DNA of 64,000 nucleotides from the NCBI GenBank assembly GCA_005473895.2, contig SRJI02000001.1, positions 248,001-312,000 of the forward strand, given 5' to 3'. Each line of letters starts with the position of its first letter. The first letter of the stretch is position 1. Below are positions 42,991-52,866 of this stretch, piece after piece. Below the pieces are notes generated by a model. It saw nothing but the letters and a program-made list of their open reading frames with translations. It ran no database searches and was not told the origin of the DNA. This DNA comes from Carideicomes alvinocaridis (GTDB lineage Bacteria > Pseudomonadota > Alphaproteobacteria > Rhodobacterales > Rhodobacteraceae). Both the position numbers and the translations under genes were made by a program.

Positions 42991-43389
42991 TCAGCCTGCG
43001 AAGGGATCGTAATCGCCGAAGGTCCAGACATGGCCCTCCGGATCGGCGGCGGTGAAGCTCTCGCCGCCATGGCCCTGCGGCTCAAGCGGGACGAGGATGC
43101 GGGCCTCGGCCGCCTCGGCCCGCGCGAGCACGGCGCGCACGTCGGGGACCACCACGTAGATCGTCGTGGTCTCGCGGCCGCCAACCTCGTCGGGCGCCAC
43201 CATCAGCTCGTCGAAGGCGCCGCCCTGGGAGGGGCCGAACATCACCATCCCCTGCCCCGCGCGCAGCTGGGCGTGGACGATCACCCCCGCCTCGTCGCGA
43301 TAGACCGCGTGCTCCGTCAGGCCGAACGCCGCCTTGAGAAAGGCCAGCGCCGCCTCGGGGTCGCGGTAGCGGGTGGCGGGGACGATCAT
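42991..43389 (-). CDS. VOC-family (glyoxalase-like) protein
   Basis: A 132-residue protein with the vicinal-oxygen-chelate fold, close to the VOC group that begins VPATRYRDPEAALAFLKAAFG and ends DPEGHVWTFGDYDPF. Putative metal ligands are few, so catalysis is not assured. It lies between pepA and holC with gaps of 3 and 4 bases. Substrate unknown; resistance-type or isomerase-type functions occur in relatives. Confidence 0.85.
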   Translation of the reverse strand: MIVPATRYRDPEAALAFLKAAFGLTEHAVYRDEAGVIVHAQLRAGQGMVMFGPSQGGAFDELMVAPDEVGGRETTTIYVVVPDVRAVLARAEAAEARILVPLEPQGHGGESFTAADPEGHVWTFGDYDPFAG

Positions 43390-43392
43390 GGC

Positions 43393-44865
43393 TCAGCCCT
43401 CGTAATTGTCGCGCACCATCCGGTCGAGCGCCATGACCCCCCAGCCGGTCGCGCCCTTGGGGGCCAGCGCCGTCTCGGCCTTCACGCTCGCCACCCCGGC
43501 GATGTCGAGGTGGATCCACGGCACGTCGTCCTTGACGAAGCGCTTGAGGAATTGCGCGGCGGTGATGGAGCCCGCGGCGCGGCCGCCCACGTTCTTCATG
43601 TCCGCCACCTGGCTTTTCAGTAGGTCGTCATAGGCCTGCCCCATCGGCAGCTGCCAGCAGCCCTCGCCCTCCGCCGCGGCGGATTTCAGGAACTTGCCGC
43701 AGAAGCCGTGGTCGTTGGAAAAGGCGCCCGCATTCTCGTTGCCCAGCGCCACGATCATGGCGCCGGTCAGCGTGGCTAGGTCGACGATGCCCGCGGGCTT
43801 GAAGCGGTCCTGCGCGTACCAGAGCACGTCGGCCAGCACGAGCCGCCCCTCGGCGTCGGTGTTGATCACCTCGATCGTGTCGCCCTTCATGGAGGTCACC
43901 ACGTCGCCCGGCCGGGTCGCGCTGCCCGAGGGCATGTTCTCCACGATGCCCACGAGCCCCACGACGTTGGCCTTTGCCTTGCGCAGCGCCACGGTCTTCA
44001 TCACGCCGCAGACCGTGCCCGCGCCGCCCATGTCCATGGTCATGTCTTCCATGCCCGCCGCAGGCTTGAGCGAGATGCCCCCGGTGTCGAAGACCACGCC
44101 CTTTCCGACCAGCGCGAAGGGGGCCGCGTCCTTTTCGCCGCCCTCCCAGCGCATGACCACCAGCTTCGACGGGCTGACGGAGCCCTGCCCGACGCTCAGG
44201 AGCGAGCCCATGCCGAGCTTTTCCATGTCGGCCTCTTCCAGCACCTCGACCTTGAGGCCCGTGCTTTCCAACGCCTTCAGCCGGTCGGCGAATTCCGTGG
44301 TGGTCAGCACGTTGGCAGGCTCTGAAACCAGATCGCGGGTAAAAAAGACGCCCTCCGCCACCGCCTGCCGGGCGGCCCAGCCCTCCTCGGCGGCGGCCGC
44401 GTCGCTGACCATGAAGGTCACCGCGCCCGGCGCCTCGTCCTCGGGCCTGGTCTTGTGGTCGGTGAAAGCATAGCCGCGCAGCGCCACGCCGAGCGCCAGG
44501 TCCTGCACGCCGCGGTAATTGCCGGCCAGCACCGTCAGGGCCGCGTCGCCCCGGGCCTTGGCCAGCGCAGCGCCGGCCTTGCGCGCGGCCTCCTGGTCGG
44601 CGCGGGGCTCCAGCCGCACGAGGTCCACCGCCTCGGCGGCCATGCCCGCGGGATAGGCAAAGCTCGTGACCTCCCCCGCCTTCATCTTGCCGAAGCGCTT
44701 GCCCTCGACGAAGCGCGCCAGCGCGCCCTTCATCAGGCGGTTCACCCGGCGGGCGCCGCGGCCCAGCTTGCCGTCGGCACCGACGATGACCGCCACCCTG
44801 CCCTCGGCCCCCGCCAGCGCGTCGAGGTCGGTCTCGGTGAAGGCGGGGCGGATCGGATCGGTCAT
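43393..44865 (-). CDS. pepA: Leucyl aminopeptidase (M17)
   Basis: A 490-residue cytosolic dizinc aminopeptidase. The C-terminal catalytic domain carries GKGVVFDTGG, MKGDMGG-like segments (MDMGGAGTVCGVM) and the signature NTDAEGRLVLADVLW. ATG 44865 fits the N-terminal domain; the frame beyond it covers the intergenic region. PepA removes N-terminal residues from peptides and in some bacteria also binds DNA. It diverges from lptF across 139 bases, which should hold both promoters. Confidence 0.95.
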   Translation of the reverse strand: MTDPIRPAFTETDLDALAGAEGRVAVIVGADGKLGRGARRVNRLMKGALARFVEGKRFGKMKAGEVTSFAYPAGMAAEAVDLVRLEPRADQEAARKAGAALAKARGDAALTVLAGNYRGVQDLALGVALRGYAFTDHKTRPEDEAPGAVTFMVSDAAAAEEGWAARQAVAEGVFFTRDLVSEPANVLTTTEFADRLKALESTGLKVEVLEEADMEKLGMGSLLSVGQGSVSPSKLVVMRWEGGEKDAAPFALVGKGVVFDTGGISLKPAAGMEDMTMDMGGAGTVCGVMKTVALRKAKANVVGLVGIVENMPSGSATRPGDVVTSMKGDTIEVINTDAEGRLVLADVLWYAQDRFKPAGIVDLATLTGAMIVALGNENAGAFSNDHGFCGKFLKSAAAEGEGCWQLPMGQAYDDLLKSQVADMKNVGGRAAGSITAAQFLKRFVKDDVPWIHLDIAGVASVKAETALAPKGATGWGVMALDRMVRDNYEG

Positions 44866-45004
44866 CTCGGGTCTCCTTGAGCGGCTTGAGCGATACACCG
44901 CGAGTCCTAGCGCCGGGCTGCCCGGATGGCCAGATAGCAGTTTTCCCCGCCCCCCCTTTCCGGTAGGGTCACGCGAAATTTCAGCGTCTTGTCCGGGGGG
45001 ATGC

Positions 45005-46141
45005 GTGGCCAGATTCGACAGATACATGCTGTCGCAACTGATGGTGTTGTTCGGCTTCTTCGCCCTCGTTCTGGTGTCGGTCTACTGGGTCAACCGGGCG
45101 GTCGTGCTGTTCGACCAGCTCATCGCGGACGGCCATTCGGCGCTCATCTTCCTCGAATTCTCGGCGCTGTCCCTGCCCAAGGTGATCGGCATCGTCCTGC
45201 CCATGGCGGCCTTTGCCGGGACGGTCTACGTCACCAACCGGCTGTCCAGCGAAAGCGAGCTGACGGTGATGCAGGCCACGGGATTCTCCCCCTGGCGGCT
45301 GGCGCGGCCGGTCTTCGTCTTCGGGCTGATCGTGGCGCTGATGATGGGGATCCTGACGCATTTCCTGATCCCCGCCAGCCTCAAGCAGCTGCAGGTGCGC
45401 GAGGCCGAGATCTCGGGCTCGGTCACCGCGCGGCTGCTGCGCGAGGGCACGTTTCTGCATCCGACGCGGGGCGTCACCTTCTACATCCGCGACATCACGA
45501 CCGAGGGCGAGCTGCAGGACGTCTTCCTGTCCGACCGGCGCCGCCCCGACCGGCCGGTCACCTATACCGCCGACCGCGCCTACCTGGTGCGCGACGAGGG
45601 CGCGACGCGGCTGGTGATGGTGGAAGGCATGGCCCAGACGCTCAGCAGTGACGGGCGCCTCTCGACCACCAATTTCGACGATTTCTCCTACGACGTCTCC
45701 AGCCTGATCGCCGAGGCCGCCGCGCCGAAGCCCGAGATCGAGACCGCCTCGACTTGGACGCTGCTGTCCGACCCCGAGGCGGCGGCGGTGCTGACCGATG
45801 CGCCCGTCGCCCAGGTGCTGGAAGAGGCGCATGGCCGGTTCCAGCAACCGCTGCTGGGTCTCGGCGCGGGGCTGATCGGCTTTGCCACGCTGCTGGTCGG
45901 CGGCTTCAGCCGGTTCGGCGTGTGGCGGCAGATCGTGGGGGCGATCTTTCTGCTGGTGCTGGTCAAGCTGGTGGAAAGCGCCGTCACCGAGCCCGTCCGC
46001 TCCGACCCGGCGCTCTGGCCCCTGATCTACCTGCCCACGGTGGTGGCGCTGGCGATCACCTGGGGGCTGCTGTGGCGCGCGGACCATCCCTTCGGGCTGC
46101 GACGACGACGCCCCGCCCGGGTGCCGGAGGCCGGGACATGA
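45005..46141 (+). CDS. lptF: LPS export permease LptF
   Basis: A 378-residue inner-membrane permease of the LptB2FG transporter that extracts LPS from the inner membrane. It has membrane segments near residues 10-35, 50-75, 95-120 and three more after about 290, with a periplasmic jellyroll domain between. A GTG at 45005 behind a GGGGGG stretch is the start. It overlaps lptG by ATGA. RLSSESELTVMQATGFS is the conserved coupling-helix region that contacts LptB. Confidence 0.93.
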   Translation: MARFDRYMLSQLMVLFGFFALVLVSVYWVNRAVVLFDQLIADGHSALIFLEFSALSLPKVIGIVLPMAAFAGTVYVTNRLSSESELTVMQATGFSPWRLARPVFVFGLIVALMMGILTHFLIPASLKQLQVREAEISGSVTARLLREGTFLHPTRGVTFYIRDITTEGELQDVFLSDRRRPDRPVTYTADRAYLVRDEGATRLVMVEGMAQTLSSDGRLSTTNFDDFSYDVSSLIAEAAAPKPEIETASTWTLLSDPEAAAVLTDAPVAQVLEEAHGRFQQPLLGLGAGLIGFATLLVGGFSRFGVWRQIVGAIFLLVLVKLVESAVTEPVRSDPALWPLIYLPTVVALAITWGLLWRADHPFGLRRRRPARVPEAGT

Positions 46142-47235
46142 CGCTGCACCTCTACTTCGCGCGCCGGTTCTTCTGGGTCTTCGCGGCGATCCTCGCCATC
46201 TTCTTCCTGTTTCTCACGCTCATCGATCTGGTGGAGCAGATGCGTCGCTTTTCCGGCGACGATGTGAGCTTTGGCGACGTGTTGCAGATCACCCTGCTGA
46301 ACACGCCGGAAGGGCTGTACCAGATCGTGCCGCTGGTGATGATCCTGGCGGCGATCACGCTCTTCCTGTCGCTCGCCCGCTCGTCCGAGCTGGTGGTGGT
46401 CCGGGCCTCGGGCCGGTCGGGCCTGTCGGCGCTGGTCGGGCCGCTGATCGTGGCGCTGGCCATCGGCATGATCGTCGTCGCCATGGGCAATCCGATCGTC
46501 GCCGCCACCTCCAAGCGCTACCAGGACCTGCGCGAGATCTACCGGTCCGGCGGCACCTCCACCCTGTCGATCGGGCGCGAGGGCCTGTGGCTGCGGCAGG
46601 GCGACGAGGCCGGCCAGACCGTGATCCGTGCGGCACGTGCCAACCCCGAGGCCACCGTGCTCTACGACGTGAGCTTCCTGTCCTACGCGCCGGGCGGCGG
46701 CCCCGAGCGGCGGATCGAGGCGGAAAGCGCGACGCTGGAGGACGGGGCCTGGCTGCTGACCAAGGCCAAGTCCTGGCCGCTGAAACCCGGCACCAACCCC
46801 GAGGACGGGGCCGAGTGGCACGACGAGCTGCGCCTCACCTCGACCCTGACGCAGGAATCGATCCGCGACAGCTTCGGCTCGCCCAACGCGATCTCGGTCT
46901 GGGATCTGCCCGCCTTCATCCACCAGCTGGAGGAGGCCGGCTTTTCCGCCCGCCGCCACGTCGTCTGGCTGCAGATGGAGCTGGCGCGGCCGCTCTTCCT
47001 GGTGGCCATGGTGCTGATCGGCGCGGCCTTCACCATGCAGCATGCGCGGCTGGGACGAACCGGCGTCTCGGTGATGGCGGCGATCCTTCTGGGCTTCGGG
47101 CTTTACTACATCCGCAACTTCGCGCAGATCCTGGGCGAGAACGGCCAGATCGACGCGGCGCTCGCCGCCTGGGCACCGCCCGTGGCCTCCACATTGCTCG
47201 CGCTCGGGCTGCTGCTCCAGAGGGAGGACGGATGA
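46138..47235 (+). CDS. lptG: LPS export permease LptG
   Basis: A 365-residue partner permease of LptF with the same six-segment layout; LARSSELVVVRASGRSG is the coupling helix. It overlaps lptF and lptD by ATGA at both ends, so the three LPS transport genes are tightly coupled. The complex uses ATP to push LPS towards LptC/LptA and LptD. Confidence 0.93.
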   Translation: MTLHLYFARRFFWVFAAILAIFFLFLTLIDLVEQMRRFSGDDVSFGDVLQITLLNTPEGLYQIVPLVMILAAITLFLSLARSSELVVVRASGRSGLSALVGPLIVALAIGMIVVAMGNPIVAATSKRYQDLREIYRSGGTSTLSIGREGLWLRQGDEAGQTVIRAARANPEATVLYDVSFLSYAPGGGPERRIEAESATLEDGAWLLTKAKSWPLKPGTNPEDGAEWHDELRLTSTLTQESIRDSFGSPNAISVWDLPAFIHQLEEAGFSARRHVVWLQMELARPLFLVAMVLIGAAFTMQHARLGRTGVSVMAAILLGFGLYYIRNFAQILGENGQIDAALAAWAPPVASTLLALGLLLQREDG

Positions 47236-49403
47236 CATCGCTGGCCCTACGCCGCCTGGCCGCCCTCTGGCTGGTCTGCCTGCTGCCGCTCGCCGCACCC
47301 GCGCAGGAGGCGGTCCGCGATCCGGCGCAGGATCCGGCCATGCTGATCGCTGACCGGGTCTTCGTGGACGGCGACCGGCTGGTCGCCGAGGGCAACGTGG
47401 AGGCGATGCAGGGCGAGCGCAGCCTCCAGGCCTCGCGCATCTCCTACGACCGGGGCACCGCCCGGCTCGAGATCGAGGGGCCGCTGCGGTTGCGTGATGG
47501 CGACAACGTGCAGGTGCTGGCCGAAAGCGCGGCGCTCGACCGCGACCTGCGCAACGGCATCCTGCGCGGCGCGCGCATGGTTCTGGACGAACAGCTCCAG
47601 CTTGCCGCGGCGCAGATGAACCGCGTGAACGGCCGCTACACGCAGCTGGCCCGCGTCGCCGTCACCTCCTGCCAGGTCTGCGGACCCGAGGGCGTGCCGC
47701 TGTGGCAGATCCGGGCGCGGCGCGTGGTCCATGACCAGCAGGAGCGCCAGATCTATTTCGACAATGCCGAGTTCCGGGTGCTGGACGTGCCGATCTTCTG
47801 GCTGCCCCGCCTGCGCCTGCCCGATCCGACGCTGGAGCGCGCCCGCGGCTTCCTGATCCCCAGCGCGCGGTCGACCACGCAGCTGGGCTTCGGTCTGAAG
47901 CTGCCGTATTTCGTGCCGATCGGCGATCACCAGGACATCACGATCACGCCCTATCTCTCGCCGGTGACGCGCACGCTGGAACTGCGCTATCGCCGGGCCT
48001 TCGCCACCGGGCGGCTGCAGGCGGAGGGCGCGGTCAGCCGCGACACGATCCGCTCGGGTGAGACCCGCGGCTATCTCTTCGCCGACGGGGCGTTCGACCT
48101 GAAGAACGATTTTCGCCTGACCTTCGACGTGGAGGCCACGAGCGACGACAGCTACCTGACCGAGTACGGCTATTCCGACAAGGACCGGCTGGACAGCGAA
48201 GTGATCCTCAGCCGCACCCGGCGAGACAGCTATTTCGAGGCGGGGCTGCGGCATTTCGAATCCCTACGCCAGGGCGAGAACAACGCCACCCAGCCGACCA
48301 TCGTGGGCGATGCCTATTACGAGCGGCGCTTCTTTCCCCGCCTCGCCGGGGGCGAGCTGCGAATGAGCGCCGCGGCGCACAGCCACTACCGCTATTCCGA
48401 CCTCGACATCGACGGCCCGGATGCCGACAGCGTGGTCGATGGCCGCGACCTGAGCCGCCTCTCCACCGAGGTCTCGTGGCGCCGCCGCTGGACGCTGGCC
48501 GGCGGGCTGCGCGCGGGCGTGCTGACGCAGGTGGCGGGCGATCTGTTCTACACCGACCAGGATGCGAGCCGGGCCTCGGACGTGGCGATGCTGACCCCCG
48601 CGGCGGTGGTGGAACTGCGCTGGCCGCTGGTGCGCCGCGAGGCGGGCGGCGCCAGCCAGATCCTCGAGCCGCTGGTGCAGATCGGCTGGACCGGCGGCGA
48701 CCGGCCGGATGTCGCCAACGACGAAAGCACCCGCGTGGAATGGGACGAGGGCAACCTGCTGGCGCTCAGCCGTTTCCCCGCGCCCGACCGGCGCGAACGG
48801 GGCACCGTCGGCGTCGCCGGCCTGCGGTGGGAGCGTCACGACCCGAGCGGCTGGTCGGCAGGGGTGACCGTGGGCCAGGTGCTGCGCGCCAGCGACGATG
48901 CGGCCTTCACCCGCTCCTCGGGCCTGTCCGGCACGCGCTCCGACCTGCTGATCGCCGGCCACCTGGAGGCCGCCTCGGGCCTGAAACTGCTCGCCCGGGG
49001 CCTGCTGACGGAGAGCGGCGAGCCCTCCAAGGCCGAGGCGCGGGCGGTCTGGATCAACGACCGTCTCGACCTTTCGGCGGCCTATCTGCTGCTGCGGGCG
49101 GACCCGGCGGAAGACCGGCCGGACTCGGTCTCGGAGTGGAGCCTCGACGGCGCCTACCGCATCGGGCGGCACTGGACGACCTCGGCGAACTGGCGTTACG
49201 ATCTGGTCAGCGACCGCACGGCGAAGGCGGGGCTGGGGCTGGAATACCGCAACGAATGTATCGAGGTCGATTTCTCCGTCTCGCGCCGCTATACCAGTTC
49301 GACCACGCTCGAGCCCTCGACGGATTTCGGGCTGACTGTGTCGCTCAAAGGCTTTAGCACGGGCGGCAGCGCCAAGGAGGTCCGCCGGACATGCACGTTT
49401 TGA
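47232..49403 (+). CDS. lptD: LPS assembly outer-membrane protein LptD
   Basis: A 723-residue outer-membrane beta barrel that inserts LPS into the outer leaflet. A signal peptide ends near residue 25 (LPLAAPAQE). The OstA/LptA-like jellyroll follows (ADRVFVDGDRLVAEGNVEAMQG), then the barrel, rich in alternating aromatic strands. Cysteines near residues 148-151 (SCQVC) and close to the C-terminus could form the disulfides seen in LptD. The last codons overlap the surA-like gene start by 13 bases. Confidence 0.93.
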   Translation: MTSLALRRLAALWLVCLLPLAAPAQEAVRDPAQDPAMLIADRVFVDGDRLVAEGNVEAMQGERSLQASRISYDRGTARLEIEGPLRLRDGDNVQVLAESAALDRDLRNGILRGARMVLDEQLQLAAAQMNRVNGRYTQLARVAVTSCQVCGPEGVPLWQIRARRVVHDQQERQIYFDNAEFRVLDVPIFWLPRLRLPDPTLERARGFLIPSARSTTQLGFGLKLPYFVPIGDHQDITITPYLSPVTRTLELRYRRAFATGRLQAEGAVSRDTIRSGETRGYLFADGAFDLKNDFRLTFDVEATSDDSYLTEYGYSDKDRLDSEVILSRTRRDSYFEAGLRHFESLRQGENNATQPTIVGDAYYERRFFPRLAGGELRMSAAAHSHYRYSDLDIDGPDADSVVDGRDLSRLSTEVSWRRRWTLAGGLRAGVLTQVAGDLFYTDQDASRASDVAMLTPAAVVELRWPLVRREAGGASQILEPLVQIGWTGGDRPDVANDESTRVEWDEGNLLALSRFPAPDRRERGTVGVAGLRWERHDPSGWSAGVTVGQVLRASDDAAFTRSSGLSGTRSDLLIAGHLEAASGLKLLARGLLTESGEPSKAEARAVWINDRLDLSAAYLLLRADPAEDRPDSVSEWSLDGAYRIGRHWTTSANWRYDLVSDRTAKAGLGLEYRNECIEVDFSVSRRYTSSTTLEPSTDFGLTVSLKGFSTGGSAKEVRRTCTF

Positions 49404-50656
49404 CAGGACATAGGATGCCGTTCCGCAACATCGCACGCACCCTCACCCTGGTGGCCGCGCTGGCCGCCCCCGCCCTTTCCCTGCCCGCCGCACCGGCGAT
49501 GGCACAGGGGCAGTTCGACCCGGTGATCGAAGTGAACGACCGCGTCATCACCCGCTGGGAGCTGGATCAGCGGGAACGGATGCTGACCCTGCTCAACGCG
49601 CCCGGAGACGTGGCGAAACTGGCGCGCGAGCAACTGGTCGAGGACCGGCTGAAGCTGGGCGCCGCGCAGCGCATGGGCGTCACCGTCTCCGACGAGGATC
49701 TCGCCGAGGGGATGGAGGAATTCGCCGGCCGGGCCAACATGAACCGCGACCAGTTCGTTCAGGCCCTGTCCGGGGCCGGCGTGGCGCGCCAGACCTTCGA
49801 GGATTTCGTGCGCGCCGGCGTCGCCTGGCGGACCGTGGTGCGCCAGCGCTTCCAGGGCCGGGTCGACATCACCGAGGGCGAGGTCGACCGCGCCCTCGCC
49901 TCGGGCAGCGGCCGTGGCAATGTCCGCGTGCTGCTGAGCGAGCTGATCATGCCCGCCCCCCCGCAGGAGGCCGCGGCCGTGCGCGACCGGGCCGCGCGCC
50001 TGTCCGAGATCACCTCGATCACCGAGTTCTCGCAGGCCGCCCGGCAATATTCCGCCACCCGCACCGCCGGTGCCGGCGGCCGCCTGCCCTGGCAGAACCT
50101 GACCGACCTGCCGCCGGTCCTGCAGCCGCTCGTGATCGGCCTGGCCCCGGGCGAGGTGACCGACCCGCTGCCCATCCCTAATGCCGTGGCCCTGTTCCAG
50201 CTGCGCGCCATCGAGGAAACCGACTACCAGGCGCCCTCCATCGCCTCGGTGGAATATGCCGCCTACCTGATCCCCGGCGGCCGGACCCAGGCGACCCTGG
50301 CCCAGGCGGCACGGATCGAATCCGAGGTGGATACCTGCGACGATCTCTACGGCGTGGCCAAGGGCCAGCCCGAAGAGATGCTGCGCCGCGAGACCAAGGC
50401 CCCCGCCGAGGTGCCCGGCGACGTGGCGGTGGAGATCGCCAAGCTCGACCCGGGCGAGATCTCCTACGGGCTGACCCGGCCGACCTCGCAGGGCCAGGCG
50501 CTGATGCTGGTGATGCTCTGCGCCCGCACCAATGCCGACGCCCAGGACGTGGACCGCGAACAGGTGACCGGCCAGCTGCAGAACCAGCGGCTGAGCTCGC
50601 TGGCGGACGGCTATCTCGCGCAGCTCAAGGCGGATGCCCGGATCGTCGAGAGATGA
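49391..50656 (+). CDS. surA: SurA-type periplasmic chaperone/peptidyl-prolyl isomerase
   Basis: A 421-residue exported protein with a signal peptide (TLVAALAAPALSLPAAPAMAQ), a SurA N-terminal-like domain (IEVNDRVITRWELDQR) and a parvulin-like region (LLSELIMPAP to PLPIPNAVALFQL). SurA chaperones outer-membrane proteins, including LptD, in the periplasm. ATG 49391 has AAGGAGG 10 bases upstream; ATG 49415 is an alternative that leaves a more typical signal peptide. It overlaps pdxA by ATGA. Confidence 0.88.
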   Translation: MHVLTGHRMPFRNIARTLTLVAALAAPALSLPAAPAMAQGQFDPVIEVNDRVITRWELDQRERMLTLLNAPGDVAKLAREQLVEDRLKLGAAQRMGVTVSDEDLAEGMEEFAGRANMNRDQFVQALSGAGVARQTFEDFVRAGVAWRTVVRQRFQGRVDITEGEVDRALASGSGRGNVRVLLSELIMPAPPQEAAAVRDRAARLSEITSITEFSQAARQYSATRTAGAGGRLPWQNLTDLPPVLQPLVIGLAPGEVTDPLPIPNAVALFQLRAIEETDYQAPSIASVEYAAYLIPGGRTQATLAQAARIESEVDTCDDLYGVAKGQPEEMLRRETKAPAEVPGDVAVEIAKLDPGEISYGLTRPTSQGQALMLVMLCARTNADAQDVDREQVTGQLQNQRLSSLADGYLAQLKADARIVER

Positions 50657-51639
50657 GCCACCCGCCCCGTGCCGCGGCGCCGGTCGCGCTGACCTGCGGC
50701 GAACCGGCCGGGATCGGGCCTGAACTGGCGGTCCGCGCCCATGCGGCGCTGACCGGCGGCCTGCCCTTCTTCTGGATCGGCGATCCGCGCCACCTGCCCG
50801 AGGGCAGCTCGGTGGCCGAGATCGCCCATCCCTCCGAGGCCGCGACGGCCATGGCCCGGGGCCTGCCGGTCCTGCCCCATCCCTTTCCCACCCGCGCCAC
50901 GCCGGGCCGCCCCGACCCGGCCAACGCGCCGGGCGTGGTGGAGGTTATTGCCCGGGCGGTCGGCTTCGCGCAAAGCGGCGAGGCCGCGGCCATCTGCACC
51001 GCGCCGATCCACAAGAAGGCCCTGCAGGAGGGCGCGGATTTCGCCTATCCCGGCCATACGGAATACCTGGCGGCGCTCGGCGGGGTGACGGAGGTGGTGA
51101 TGATGCTGGCCTCCGACCTGCTGCGGGTGGTGCCGGCAACGATCCACATCCCCTTGCGTGACGTGCCCGACGCCTTGACCGCGGAGAAATTGGAAACGGT
51201 GCTGCGGATCACCCATGCCGGGCTGGTCCGGGACTTCGGCATCCCTGCGCCGCGCATCGCCGTGGCGGGGCTCAACCCCCATGCCGGCGAAGGCGGGCGC
51301 ATGGGCCACGAGGAGCAGGAGCTGATCGCCCCGGTGCTGGAACGCCTGCGCGCCGAGGGGCTGGACCTGCGGGGCCCGCTTTCGGCCGACACGATGTTCC
51401 ACGCGGCGGCGCGCGACAGCTACGACGCGGCGGTGGCGATGTATCACGACCAGGCGCTGATCCCGATCAAGACGCTGGATTTCGACCGCGGCGTGAACGT
51501 GACGCTGGGCCTGCCCTTCATCCGCACCTCGCCGGATCACGGCACCGCCTTCGACATCGCGGGGACCGGGCGGGCGAACCCCTCCTCTACCGTGGAGGCG
51601 CTGAAACTGGCGGCGCGGATGGCGGAGGCGCGGGCGTGA
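50653..51639 (+). CDS. pdxA: 4-hydroxythreonine-4-phosphate dehydrogenase
   Basis: A 328-residue NAD-dependent, metal-binding enzyme of the DXP-dependent pyridoxal phosphate pathway. ALTCGEPAGIGPEL is the N-terminal signature, CTAPIHKKAL the substrate site, GHTEYLA and YHDQALIPIK carry metal-binding histidines, and RTSPDHGTAFDIAG closes the active site. The surA-pdxA-rsmA order is conserved in proteobacteria. Confidence 0.95.
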   Translation: MSHPPRAAAPVALTCGEPAGIGPELAVRAHAALTGGLPFFWIGDPRHLPEGSSVAEIAHPSEAATAMARGLPVLPHPFPTRATPGRPDPANAPGVVEVIARAVGFAQSGEAAAICTAPIHKKALQEGADFAYPGHTEYLAALGGVTEVVMMLASDLLRVVPATIHIPLRDVPDALTAEKLETVLRITHAGLVRDFGIPAPRIAVAGLNPHAGEGGRMGHEEQELIAPVLERLRAEGLDLRGPLSADTMFHAAARDSYDAAVAMYHDQALIPIKTLDFDRGVNVTLGLPFIRTSPDHGTAFDIAGTGRANPSSTVEALKLAARMAEARA

Positions 51640-51683
51640 CCGGGCGGGAGCACAGGCCAGGCTTCGGCGCGGGCGGCGCCTGC

Positions 51684-51720
51684 GGGAGCCTCCGGCGGGA
51701 GTTTTTCGGGCAAGATGAAG
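51684..51720 (+). repeat. Rhodobacterales-type intergenic repeat, copy 1
   Basis: A 37-base element that contains GCCTCCGGCGGG then a T-run and ends GATGAAG. It matches copy 2 at 63581-63617 at 28 of 37 positions without gaps. CTCC-GGCG-GGAG followed by TTTTT could act as a small terminator after pdxA, before rsmA. I recall this motif as common between genes of roseobacters; this is not verified here. Confidence 0.6.
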
Positions 51721-51769
51721 GGGGAGCGTGGCGCATCGCTCCCGGCGCGTCGCGCGGATGGAGGGCGGC

Positions 51770-52609
51770 ATGAGCGCCATCGATTCCCTGCCGCCCCTGC
51801 GCGAGGTGATCGCGGCGCATGACCTGCGGGCGAAGAAGTCGCTGGGCCAGAATTTCCTGCTGGACCTGAACCTGACGGCGCGGATCGCACGATCGGTGGG
51901 CGACCTTGAGGGCTCCGACATCCTGGAGATCGGGCCGGGCCCCGGCGGGCTGACCCGCGGCCTGCTGGCCGAGGGCGCCCGGCGGGTTCTGGCGATCGAG
52001 AAGGATGCGCGCTGCCTGCCGGCACTGGCCGAGGTGGCAGCGGCCTATCCCGGGCGGCTGGAGGTGATCAACGGCGACGCGCTGGAGGTCGATCCGCTGG
52101 CGCATCTCACGCCGCCGATCCGGATCGCCGCCAACCTGCCCTACAACGTGGGCACGGAGCTGCTGGTGCGCTGGCTGACGCCGCCCGACTGGCCGCCCTT
52201 CTGGCAGAGCCTGACGCTGATGTTCCAGAAGGAGGTGGCGGAGCGGATCGTCGCCAAGCCCGGCTCGAAGACCTATGGCCGGCTGGCCATCCTCGCCCAG
52301 TGGCGGGCGGAGGCGCGGATCGTGCTCAGCCTGCCGCCCGGGGCGTTCACGCCGCCGCCCAACGTCTCGTCCTCGGTGGTGCATCTGACCGCCCTGCCCG
52401 AGCCGCGCTATCCCGCCGATCCGAAGGTGCTGGAGCGGGTGGTCGCCACGGCCTTCAACCAGCGGCGCAAGATGTTGCGGGCGAGCCTGAAAGGGCTGGC
52501 CCCCGATATCGAGGACCGCCTGCGCGCCTGCGGCATCGCGCCCACGGACCGGGCCGAGCAGATTTCGCTCGAGGGGTTCTGCGCGCTGGCCCGGCAGATG
52601 GAGAGCTGA
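51770..52609 (+). CDS. rsmA: 16S rRNA dimethyladenosine transferase
   Basis: A 279-residue KsgA/RsmA methyltransferase that dimethylates two adjacent adenines near the 3' end of 16S r[16 protein letters not shown] is the signature start, [15 protein letters not shown] binds [14 protein letters not shown] is the catalytic motif IV, and [13 protein letters not shown] lies in the C-terminal domain. ATG 51770 follows GGAGGGCGG. It lies 130 bases after pdxA. Confidence 0.95.
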   Translation: MSAIDSLPPLREVIAAHDLRAKKSLGQNFLLDLNLTARIARSVGDLEGSDILEIGPGPGGLTRGLLAEGARRVLAIEKDARCLPALAEVAAAYPGRLEVINGDALEVDPLAHLTPPIRIAANLPYNVGTELLVRWLTPPDWPPFWQSLTLMFQKEVAERIVAKPGSKTYGRLAILAQWRAEARIVLSLPPGAFTPPPNVSSSVVHLTALPEPRYPADPKVLERVVATAFNQRRKMLRASLKGLAPDIEDRLRACGIAPTDRAEQISLEGFCALARQMES

Positions 52610-52710
52610 CGCCGCGCGTCGGTGCGTTCGGGTGAGCATGGCCATGTGCCGAGATCAAGACGTCCACCGGGCCAGATGGAGGAGGCGCGAAAGCCTGTCC
52701 GGAACGGGAC

Positions 52711-52743
52711 AAACGAAACCCGACGGGGGCGCACCACGTCGGG
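52711..52743 (-). terminator. Terminator downstream of the DUF4167 gene
   Basis: On the minus strand CCCGACG and CGTCGGG form a 7-bp stem around an 11-base loop, followed by TTTCGTTT. It lies 124 bases beyond the DUF4167 stop and 110 beyond rsmA on the other strand, between convergent genes. Confidence 0.55.
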
Positions 52744-52866
52744 CTTGAGAAGCTCACTCAGGGATCGGCAGCATCTCCACCAGCAGGTCGGCGCGGGATC
52801 GCGGCGTCGGCAATGCCGACTGTCCGACCGGGCGGCGCGATCCGGGCCGCGCCGCCGGGGGGCGGA